Source: Tubulanus polymorphus (lineage: Eukaryota; Nemertea; Palaeonemertea; Tubulaniformes; Tubulanidae). Taken from it: 64,000 nucleotides of DNA. Both the position numbers and the translations under genes were made by a program. The notes beneath the pieces were generated by a model. The model was not told the DNA's origin, made no database searches, and saw only the letters and a program-made list of their open reading frames with translations. Of this stretch, positions 23,901 to 34,010 are shown one piece after another. Numbering within the stretch: position 1 is the first letter of the stretch; every line of letters starts with the position of its first letter. The stretch is taken from contig NC_134028.1 of NCBI RefSeq assembly GCF_964204645.1, positions 1,736,001 to 1,800,000 on the forward strand, read 5' to 3'.

Positions 23901-24545
23901 CGGTCCTTGTCGCTGCAACCGTTGCCCGTCTGCCATGGGCTTTATTATAATGTATATAAAACATGGAGATTTTACACAATGCGTACATACACCATACCTG
24001 TAGGTGGATAAAAGAATTGCAATCATTGGTAATTTACCCCCGGTATGGACCTAACTTCCAGTTTGAACACCCCTGAATTCCTATAGCCAAATGACATAAA
24101 TTCAGTTTCCTTAGACACTCAATAACTGCTGAATGAGCCTTGTAGAAAATAAGTTTCGCAGAAAATCTATCGTGTATTATTGCTACGTATCAACACTTAA
24201 GCCCAGTCCTACAGTACATGACATATATCAGTATTCTTGTTCTTTTAAATCTATATAATAAATTTTCGTTTTAAAAAACATTTAAGAATTATTGAATTAC
24301 GTAATCGATATTATCCATTGCCAGTAGAGAAAAAATCAGCTAACAAAATAAATATCTAAAACACCCAAGCTCGGTTGTGGTCAATCATGCATACATGATT
24401 TTAAAACAGTTTAGCCATTCTATAAGAATAACAGCTATGATGATATCACCGCGTTGTTGCAGACAATGTGGATGTTTTAATTCACTAAAGAGACCAAGTG
24501 TTCAAATATATATCACTTCCAGCGCTGAGTAAAGTCTCGTCGAAT
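20926..24545. other. JNK 3' UTR and intergenic stretch
   Basis: JNK 3' UTR up to AATAAA at 21406-21411. From there to the hydrolase stop codon nothing coding is recognised; the scattered open frames are short, lack splice support and have no familiar motif. For the hydrolase gene on the minus strand, TTTATT at 23941-23946 or 23653-23658 are candidate polyadenylation signals. Confidence 0.5.
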
Positions 24546-27500
24546 TTACGACTCAGTCGCGAAAAGCATTCGTTTAGCAGTCTGTGAAATGATACCCATC
24601 ACGACTGGATAGAACGCACGATCAGGATCCATTAAATCTAGACAGACGTCGTAATGATTACACTCAGGGAGCAGGTGAACGATTATCTCTTGACGAGACC
24701 CGCTTAAAGCCTGCGATAGATCGGTTGATTGTTCGTACGGTACAGTTTTATCGCAGAGCGGGTGAACTAGAACAATAGGGGGCAGTCTGAAATATAAAAC
24801 AATAGTATCAATACATAATGTATCAGTGATATGCTTCACGTAAGTGCAAAAACCAGAGTTCAAAGAAGTTATTATAAAAGGGTGGCAACGTACCCGGCAT
24901 TTTCGGGTAGATTCTCGACGATAACCGTCGGTGAAAATCTATCGAAATGCTCCGATCCGTACATCACTCGTGACATCGCTGACAAATCTTCAACACCTCG
25001 CGACGTTTCGTATTCAAAATGGCGACCGATGTGATAAACACCGGCTAATCCTGCGAATGAAAACCAAATTCGTAATCAAGGGCGACCGCAGATATAGCAC
25101 GAGAATGAGTGTTTAACCTGTACGAGAATGAGTGTTTAACCTTAACTGTACCACAGCTATTTTTTCATTTTTGAGAATTGGTCACTTGAAACAACAGTGG
25201 AACCATATATATTATAGATTGTGCCACTGTTATAATACACAACCCATATGGTAAAGTTTCCAGGGGGCAATATTGTCCTAATAACATCTAGTGGGCAGCG
25301 GGTGATGTTTTCACTACCATTACATCAGCTTGCTGACTTCATAACATCTGTTCATACTGTAGGCAGTGATGGCTATAGCAGTTATTGGTTGTCGAAGAGG
25401 TTAATAACTAATTGTAGGATAAAAGTGAACATACCTATAACGCAGCGAACTGCTGTAAATAATTCATACAATTCCTGTTGACTTTTCGTCAGTTTCATTT
25501 CGTGCAGCTTAGCAGACGGACGACGGATATACGACGTCGTTATATCTCGCTTGCTATCGTCATCTCCATCGTTTCGTCGTTTCGCGGGACCATCTCGTCG
25601 CTCGGTGTCGACGACATTTCCATCTTTTTCCGTTTCTTCTTCGTCGGAATTTCGAATCAGTTCTATCGAGCCGGAACTCTCGCCTAAACTCGACGCGGCT
25701 CGTCCCAAATTCGAACTGACCATCAAATACGAATCCGTGCTGATATCTAGACTTTGTTCTGGTTCCTCTTCACCGAGTTCAGTAGCTGTTTCCGCTAATG
25801 GAGTACCTTCCTGAACGCTTATACTGACTTCGGCACCACCCGCACCCTCCCCGTCCTCGCCCGCAGCTGCAGCAAATCCGGTTTTATCGTCGGTTCTTTC
25901 TCGACCGTTCAATACGACGAACGAACTCACCGACGCGGCGCTGTCTCCGAAGTTATTTACCGTTTTTTTCTCGTCTTCGCCGTTGCTAGCGTCGCTATTG
26001 TTGCTGCCGCTGTTGTTGCTACTGTCGAAATGTCGATCGATAAACCGCATCGATTCGATGATGCTCGTCGTCGGTAAGGGAGGTCCTTGCAGCATCTGTT
26101 TCGTTAATAACTCTAATATCGACATGACGCACAGATGAGCGCCAGCCGAGTGTCCGATCAATATGATATTCTCCTAAAAAATATCAACCGATTCAAACTT
26201 TAATTATCTGTAGATGATTAATAATCTACGATCTGATGAATAATCTACACAGAGAGTGTTTCATTCGACGACATCAATCTTAAATGATAATAGTAAGCTG
26301 TTTCTCCTAATCGGCCGGTGCATTTTGTAAACTGCAATACAATTTATAATCAGTCCAATTTTAGGAGGTGCCGGGTCTGTTACGGTTAGCTTGATTATGA
26401 TTTCGGACGGTAGAATGAGGATAGTAAAATCATCATACCTTATCGCCGTGATAACTACCAATGTTATTAATAATCCATTCGATACAGTCGACTATATCTT
26501 GAATCATATCATCTACATAACCCTGTAAATATAAAACAACAATTCGGATAAAAAACGCAAGTTGAGTCAAGAAAATTGTTAGGCGACTTGATAAAACACT
26601 CAAAAAAGTTACTTTGAGCTATATTCAATCTGACGTTCAGAAGATGACTATCAGGATGAAGTTGAAATTTCTGATTATTCAATAAAAGCTCAATGAAACT
26701 TTTTGGACCTGTTTTTTTTGCATTGTGGGACTTTAATGGGTTAGAAGGCGAATTCTGGGGGTCAAAAATAGGGACAAAGGTGATAAACAGTTGAATTTTT
26801 GGCGGGGTGGGGTGGTGGGGGCTGGTTCCAGGCTGCTAGTCTGAATACCAGACAATCTACTGCTTCAACAAGGGCAAGATTCTAGACTACCACGCTGCCT
26901 GCCAAGTCTGGTCTTAAATCTTATCAGTTTTTTTACCAGGAATATGAACAGACATCTATAAGTCATCTATAAGATACTTTACCTTTGGATAAATGGAATA
27001 ATTAGGACAGCAAACGATGGCATTGAGATTTTTAGATATTTCGTTACACAGAAGTCCGTACATATTTTTATCCCCGCTGCTCCACGTTCCACCATAAACG
27101 AATATAACGACCGGTAAATTGTCACCGCCAGACGACGACGACGATGATTGCGGTAAATATAAATCTAATAAGTTCTCATTGGATCCGTAACATAAATCCT
27201 AAAATATCAACAATATTATATCATTGATCGCATTTGCAATAATGTCTCTTTCAACTTTGAAAAGGTTGCATAACTTGACATACTCTCAAGCCAAGTTGAA
27301 ATAGACTATAGGATAAATGCGCTTTTAAAAAGCTCTTCGAAAAATCTCAATTTTTTTTCACAAACCTTAATAACTCTGTCCGGTTTCGAGAACGCGTAGA
27401 AACACTTCCATTTCAACATTAAACGTAGATATTTCAATAAACCAAACTTCTTCAATACGGCGTAGTTGACTTGTAGGACTTTTTTCGGATGTAAAGCCCT

Positions 27501-27626
27501 CCTGTAACGGTTTTTCGTTTGCGGCCAACCGTATAGAATATTACATAAAACCGATATCGTATACGGGAGTGCAACAGCAGTCGTCACCGCCAACACTAAA
27601 CCCTTAGTCAGCGTCTTAGTTACCAT
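24546..27626 (-). CDS. Membrane-anchored alpha/beta hydrolase (isoprenylcysteine methylesterase/carboxylesterase-like) with long acidic insert
   Basis: Serine hydrolase of the alpha/beta fold. Six exons, minus strand: 27366-27626, 26983-27198, 26439-26522, 25435-26173, 24894-25050 and 24546-24786, joining in frame to 565 residues. A hydrophobic segment near residues 9-34 ([20 protein letters not shown]) is a likely membrane anchor. The oxyanion element is [16 protein letters not shown] (near 120-135), the nucleophile is in LIGHSAGAH (Ser196), the probable acid is Asp498 in [10 protein letters not shown], and the probable His is 530 in ECNHYD. The GG-W and GHSAG layout resembles plant ICME-like methylesterases and the BD-FAE family. 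Substrate is unknown. Between the nucleophile helix and the next fold segment lies a low-complexity Ser/Glu/Asp/Asn-rich insert (about 208-395) with no counterpart in typical members. The start at MVTK follows an acceptor AG, so a noncoding leader exon lies upstream. Divergent from TSPO. Confidence 0.85.
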
Positions 27627-28752
27627 AGTAACAAACTCTGAAATCAAGTAGGTTAATGAATTAAGACACTTAATCGAATAAATCCTAGCAATCAAACATA
27701 ATTAGCCTAAAAGCAATTTCTAATCTGTGACATACCAATCTGAATCAATATTGACTTTAAGAGAAAAACCAAGACGAAAATAGTGAATTTTGTAGTATAT
27801 GATTAATAGGTGGAAATCTATTTTACTTTTCAAGGTTCTGCTTATTTTTTCGTTTCGCCACAAGGGGGCGCGCTGTATCGATTGGTAAGTACGGTATGAA
27901 TACAAAAAGCGAGAAAAAATCCCGAAATTACTGCAATATGCGAGGTTGATACGTACAGAAAGATCGCCAATATTGAAAACAAAACTTCTCGAATAATTTA
28001 GAAAGCTTTTCACTGTAAAAACCGTCTCGTCATCGATAATTGATGCACATATTCAGTAAAATTCAGCGTACTTCTCATTAATTACGCAAGCCCAAGGGCG
28101 CAGCCATTTTTGAATACGTAGGTGGCAGCACATCACGGTGCGAATAGTTCGCGTTGATAGGTGCGCGATTCATTGCGGTCATTTTTTTCCTAGGATAAGA
28201 ACGCGCTATCTATAGTAATCTGAAAACGTTTCGATTTGATTTCATTGTTGTCACATCTTAATTTCAGGGGCCAGATGCAAAAAATTTGATTAAACATAAT
28301 AAATGACGCGCAATCGTGTTATTTTTGCATTTGAATACAATGATTGAAAATATATTGACTGTCTTTTTACTATAAATAAAGATTTAAATCTGAACGTTCA
28401 TTTTCAATCTACGATACGGTTTGAACAATGCCACTCGGTCAACGGGGTGCCAACGAGTCTTTTTTGACACTCCGAATTCATTTGTGAGTATAATCAAACG
28501 CGTACCTGAATAATTGTTATTAAATTCACTCTTTAGAAAAGATATCAGTCTAAAGCCAACTATATCTCAGTACTTGAGATTAGATTTTGAACCCGAACAC
28601 CGACTCAACGCCGACCTGTACTACGTTTGTACACACACCAGATACCGACGTATTGCAGTTTGAAATCTTAAGATTTTCTCAGCTCTTACTATCCGGAAGT
28701 ATAATTACCCACCCTCTTAATTGCAAGAGTGTGTTATTTATTGCAGTGAAAG
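27627..28752. promoter_or_regulatory. Divergent promoter region between the hydrolase and TSPO
   Basis: No coding sequence recognised. It should hold the leader exon of the hydrolase and the TSPO promoter. A sequence around 28085-28200 (GGGCGCAGCCATTTTTG, then GGTGGCAGCACATCACG) has the look of a YY1-type CCAT element, which is common in housekeeping promoters. The TSPO leader probably includes 28590-28752, with a candidate acceptor in TTATTGCAG at 28738-28746. Confidence 0.3.
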
Positions 28753-29492
28753 ATGTCGTGGATGTTGAAACCATCAGCGTTTATCATTGCTCCGCATATC
28801 GGGGGCATTGCTGGTTCTTTTATAACCCGAGACAGCGTGAAGACTTGGTATAAGGTAAATTGATACTCGATATGATAAATTTCCATTTTACGTAATATCA
28901 CTAAACAGGTTATTCCTATGAGTTAACAAAAAGTAACGTTTTCGCCCAAATTATTTCAATACGGGGGCGGGGCACCGGCCGTCTTATGAAAATATATGAT
29001 GGAAATTGTCGTATTTTCAGGATATCAAAAAGGCACCATGGACACCTCCGAATTGGGTTTTCGGACCAGTTTGGACGTCTCTATATACCGGTATGGGTTA
29101 CGCGTCATACCTAGTGTATCGTGACGGGGGTGGATTCGAGGGCGAAGCTTCGACCGCTTTACAGTTATACGCCGGTCATCTAGCTCTTAACTGGCTGTGG
29201 ACTCCACTATTCTTCGGTAAAAAGAAGTTTGGTTTGGTAAGTATTTGTTCAATTAAACATGAGTGCTTTTGATTATTCCATAGCTCATTTTTCCAATCCC
29301 ATTTTGTCTTAATGCCGTCGTGTTTTGTATTTTCAGGCTGCCATTGAGATTCTGTTTCTTGCCGGTTCAATAGTTGGTTGCGCCGTCAAATTCTATCCGA
29401 TCAACAAGACTGCCTCTTACATCATGTTACCATACTTAGCCTGGGCTTGTTACGCTAGCACTTTGAATATCTATATCTGGTTGAAGAACTAA
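28753..29492 (+). CDS. TSPO: Translocator protein TSPO (peripheral benzodiazepine receptor)
   Basis: Five-helix outer mitochondrial membrane protein that binds cholesterol and porphyrins. Three exons, 28753-28854, 29021-29236 and 29337-29492, give 157 residues with phase-0 joins. Diagnostic segments: [20 protein letters not shown] and [14 protein letters not shown] in the first half, [17 protein letters not shown] in helix 3, [17 protein letters not shown] at the C terminus. The last carries LNIYIWLK, which fits the cholesterol-recognition pattern Leu-x-x-Tyr-x-x-x-Lys. Length is slightly below the usual 160-170. ATG at 28753 gives [20 protein letters not shown], a normal first helix. A polyadenylation signal lies at 29613-29618. 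It is a housekeeping-type gene in a divergent pair with the hydrolase. Confidence 0.97.
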
Positions 29493-30338
29493 ATCATTTG
29501 TATAATATCATAGTTTTTTTAAGCACGACTTTTTCATTGTAGCTAATATATTTAATGTAAAATGTAGTTTGAATTATCAAACTAATCCAAACCAAATACA
29601 TGTACTGGACTTAATAAACATTGCTTTACATCTACGAGCGATCATCTCTGATTGCTACCGTAGCTTTGCGTGTATACTTTGAAATATGATATTGCTTAAT
29701 GGCTTAGAACCTATCGAATTATTGCTTGTATGATGTGTTCCGAAATCAAATGAAAACGACCGTTATTCCTCTCAACTTTTACTTTTGTCATTAATTGTAA
29801 ATGATCTACGTTTTGTGAATAAGTATAGTTTTCTAAGAATAAAGATTCAAATATCTCTATCAAACCAAAAATGAGTTGATTTTTCGTAATTTTCTCACCG
29901 GGTGGGCATGGAAATAGTTGGAGAGAAATATTCATCTCTGTCTGACGGAAATGTCCGAATCCTTAACGACGACCTATTCGGTGACGCCCGGACAAACCGT
30001 ATCTAATGCCATGATCTCGTTGCTAAGTTTCATTGCTTGGCTACCTCAATTACGCAACGAAGTTCTCAACTTTAGCCGCGTTTTTGTTTTCTCTTGCATT
30101 TAATTGCAAATTGAAAGTAATTTAACGAGTATATTGAGATAATTTGAACTTGGCAAGTGTATTGTCACATTTTGACAAAACACATTTCGCCATATATAGG
30201 AACCGCACCATATTCTAGGAGGTAAGCACGAGTTTAATTTCTTATTTCTTTATCAAAATTGTTCTGAATTAGATTGGAAATTTTGGCTTATTGTCGATTT
30301 GATGGCAATACTGGATCCTTGTTCTTGTTCACGTAGAT
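29493..30338. promoter_or_regulatory. TSPO 3' UTR, then TATA promoter and leader exon of the next gene
   Basis: After the TSPO poly(A) signal at 29613-29618 no gene is seen until 30190. CATATATAGG at 30191-30200 is a good TATA box. About 20 bases on, a donor (AG then GTAAGC, exon edge 30221) and an acceptor (CACGTAG, exon from 30337) define a short noncoding leader exon spliced two bases before the ATG at 30339. Confidence 0.45.
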
Positions 30339-31465
30339 ATGGATGATGTTATTAAGCCAAACGATAACCTCAATGAGGCGGGCATTGATAGCAAGACGAT
30401 TTCAGACGTAAAAATCGTAATTGATGAAGATGAAACACGAATTGGATGCTGCGCAGGAATTACTCAGATATTAAACAAAGTTGCAGCGCGAATTCACAGA
30501 TTCGGAAGCAGACTTGGAAGACTCATCACCGGTAATTCAAACGATTGTCCATCTATCTATCTATTTCTAGAAATACAAACTTTACAGATAAAACTTTAAA
30601 TAATTACAGGTCGACAGAGTAGAAGACATCGCCGTGTAGCCAAGTCAATCAAGACAGTGGCAGAACGTGAGGTGCAATTCGCTGAACATGCAAAACAGGC
30701 TGCGGAACCTCCAACTGTTACCGTAGTTCCCGCTGAACTATCAGATGAAGAAATCGGTTTACCAGTAATTCGACCAACTTCGATCGTGAGAGTAAAGCAT
30801 CGACCTTTTGGGCGTATTCCTGATTTAATCGTCACTAATCCAGATGGTCAGATCTTACAATTCGAAACATTCAAAATGCGACAACCATGCGAGCATGATT
30901 CAGATACCAGCTGCGAGTGCGAATTCGGCGATCCTTCACAAGACGAAATACCCGAAGTTCTGATGGGTACGAAAAATATAATCGCACAGCACGGAATTCT
31001 CAAAAAACCAAATAAACGACGTCAAAAAAGACATAATCGTAGAACATATGAGCAACGCAGAGTGCTGATAAATGATCTTCCTCGGGTCAAATTTATTCCA
31101 TCGCGAGCAGACGATAGAAGGTGAAACATGACCCAGAAGATGATACAGTCAAGTTCTCACGAATAATCATTTATATATCGTATCATATTCTTTTACCCCT
31201 CAGGTCAAAAGACGCCAAAACGACAAGCGGTTTATATTTCCCTTTGCCGCCTCAACCAAAAGTTGCTGTGATTGACTGTGCTGCTGCTGAACAAATCCAT
31301 ACAGCTCCGTATTCACCATTTGCTGGTAAGATGGAGGAGACTTATGTTACTTCCAGTATTTTTTCATATATATTTCAAGACATTGAATATTTTTCTTTCA
31401 TTACAGGAACACAACCGGCGCAAGATATTGACTTCGAATTTCCTCTGTCTTCTGGATATTACTAA
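30339..31465 (+). CDS. Unrecognised spliced gene, 294 residues, basic and disordered
   Basis: I do not recognise this protein. Four exons, 30339-30531, 30610-31120, 31204-31325 and 31407-31465, close in frame to 294 residues. Visible: an acidic N terminus, DEDETRIGCCAGITQILNK with an amphipathic helix (ILNKVAARIHRFGSRLGRLI), a very basic RQSRRHRRVAK stretch, a Pro/Val-rich middle, a Cys-containing block (CEHDSDTSCECEF), a Lys/Arg/His-rich KKPNKRRQKRHNRRTYEQRR segment that could be a nuclear signal, and a hydrophilic C terminus ending SSGYY. No signal peptide or membrane segment. Introns are short (78-83 bases), promoter elements lie upstream and AATAAA follows at 32085-32090, so expression is likely. 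It may be a lineage-specific nuclear protein. Confidence 0.7.
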
Positions 31466-32100
31466 ATCTTCATCAGACCGCGCCTGCAGTTCCAGTGTCC
31501 GGGTTAGAACCGGCCAGCAGATCCCGTCGCGAATTGAAGAACGAGTTGTTTCTAGGGCGAGGAAAAAAACTCCTTCCATCGGTGAGGACTAATGATCTAT
31601 CTCAGTGAAGAATCGTGGGCCCGATTTTTCCTGGATAATGTAATGCGTGCCAAACCAGTGGATGATGCGTCTTTTTCCGTGACGTTAAACGAAGTTCAGG
31701 CCAGTTTTGCAGCCGAAATACATGTTTGGCCAGTTCTGCAGCCGTCGACCCGAGACAGTAGAACTACTCAAAGACCCGCGTGCCGATCGTACAGATGTTT
31801 TTGATGACGTAGGAAATCAATTTGGTAGAATACTAAAAATGTGTAGTGTGATTGACAATGTAACTCGACCGCGAAATAGAATTTGGAGATAATCGTGTTA
31901 TCTAGTTGACTTACTGTTATATGTAGAAATCATTAATCGGGAAAAAAACAGGAATGCGTAGATTGAATGAAGTAATGTATTAATGAATGAATCATTGGAG
32001 TAATCATGATGTGAAATCATTGGTGTTATCTTGATGTGTAATCTCTCGCAAGCAATTCACGTTTATCTATATTGTGATTATTTCAATAAATCGTTATCTA
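31466..32100 (+). other. 3' UTR of the unrecognised gene with coding-like patches
   Basis: Runs to AATAAA at 32085-32090. Two overlapping frames within 31480-31892 look codon-like (for example a stretch with DDASFSVTLNEVQASF), but they are in different frames and the only GT...AG pair between them (about 24 bases) is too short to be an intron. An alternative 3' exon, a frameshifted older C terminus or chance are all possible. Confidence 0.3.
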
Positions 32101-34010
32101 TACCAAATTTTAGGATTTTGAAGAACATTTTTTCATCGCAAAAGTCTACACAGCCTCAAAATATCCTGAATCTAAAAACATTTACAAGTTTCTGATTTTC
32201 TGTACGTCGTCCATACTTTTCTGCCGAGTCCTGTTGTCCGAGCATCCTAGAATCTGATGGCGTCTTTTCCAAGAAATATTCAAGAATATTCGAGAAAATA
32301 TCACAACTAGAGAGTTACACTATACCATACAATATATTTATTAACATGATAAATGACAAACTTACATCAACACATCTGAACCGAGAAAAGAGCTCATAAA
32401 TCTCAAATTATCCGTGCACTATGTCACAGTCGATATCAATTAACTTCAAGACTCTACCGGACCATATATAAAAATCCTCGCAGAGTTTTCATTCTTTTGA
32501 ATAATTCCAGTACGGTAGATTGATAAGAATGCCATTCCCCGTGGCATTCAGTTTTACTGATCTGTAGTTTAATGTTTTACATCGAAAAAGTGACAATTAG
32601 AAAATAAAACGATCAATATTAGTACGATATGTGCAGCTTAATAATGCTTCTCTGGGTTGTATATATCAGTTAATTACAATTTACCACAAGACGAACCAAA
32701 CAATAATAATAATAATAAACCTGAACAGAAATTGACAAACTCTTTAGAATTGACTGAACGTACAAATCATGACCGGTATATACTTTTAACACCACACACA
32801 CATTTCTATAATGATGATATTCTAGATAATAATAAATAGGTTTCAAATATAGCTACTAGTTTTTAGGCTAAAAAAAATTGATACCTTGTTTCTCCGCTCT
32901 GCTGAGCTTAAATGTTGACCCGGCCGGCCGCCTATCTACCCTATACATTACTTTTTTTAAATCGTGATCAATTTTACCATAACAGACCCGGCCGCTATAG
33001 AAATGAACTGTTTATAAATTTTATCATATTTTACAAAAATGACCCGGCCGCTGCGGAGAAACAAGGTATCATTTTTGTTTAGCCTTAATTCATTTAGAAC
33101 ATGCTGTTCCAGGTCATTTTGTTTCTCACATGAACATCATCAATCCATAATACAATGTTATTTTTTCTTCTTAAATTACAAAATGCAACACATAACACCT
33201 GTCTATATACAATACATCTATACACACTTATGAATGGAGTTGAAATTAAAATTCAATTTTTCCTAAGAAACACGTGAACGAAAATGAAATTCAACCAAAT
33301 GGAAGCACAGGCTTTACAAAAAGACCAAACTGGTTATATAGAAATTATTATCAAAGATGAAACAGAAATGAATGCCGGCTATAAATAGAAATGATGATAA
33401 CTGTGATGCTTACATTCGAAGAATTGAGAACTGCAATCCCACCAGGAGTGACTTATAGTCAATCTTATTTGATCAAAATAAGCTTGTTTTCAATTGGATA
33501 TTCAGGATCTTGAATTATCAAACAAGCCATGAAAACAATAATTATGTACCGGTATGATATCTTATTAGTAGATTTGTTGCTCAGAGGAAAGTTGGTTAGA
33601 TTTCAATCAAAACGTTGCAGTGTTTAAGTTTTGAACATAAAAACATCCTTTACAGTTCCATATTGGTGAAATATCAGGGATAAAAGTTGCTGTTCTGTTT
33701 GATCAGTGCTACGCAACTGCTTTAAATTCTTAGTAAATAAAAATTCCTAGAAAATTAATGAACTTTATCGGTTTGTCAACATTTTTTCCCTTTACTGGAA
33801 GAAAATCCTGTGCACCACGTCTCGCTTCATATTCAGACGATTTATAGAATATTCAACGAATGTCAAGATTAAAGAATTTGCTGAAAAATCATTATCATAA
33901 TACAAAACAGGAAATATTCTCACATTTCATTGACATAAAAATTCTACAAAATAAAAAATAATTCGTTAAAACTATTCGTCAACTATTTGCGACAGTTCTT
34001 TTCTCATTTT
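32101..34010. other. Intergenic stretch with one MITE
   Basis: Apart from the element at 32866-33084 I see no gene. The downstream part (33087-34010) is AT-rich and should contain the 3' UTR of the SR gene on the minus strand; no single AATAAA on that strand stands out. Confidence 0.4.
32866..33084. mobile_element. Harbinger-like MITE with TTA duplication
   Basis: 219 bases with inverted ends of about 32 bases (GGCTAAA...TTGATACCTTGTTTCTCCGC at the left, its near-reverse complement at the right). TTA is duplicated at 32863-32865 and 33085-33087, the three-base TWA target typical of PIF/Harbinger. The interior carries GACCCGGCCG three times, an unusually GC-rich word in an AT-rich setting. 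Confidence 0.75.
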
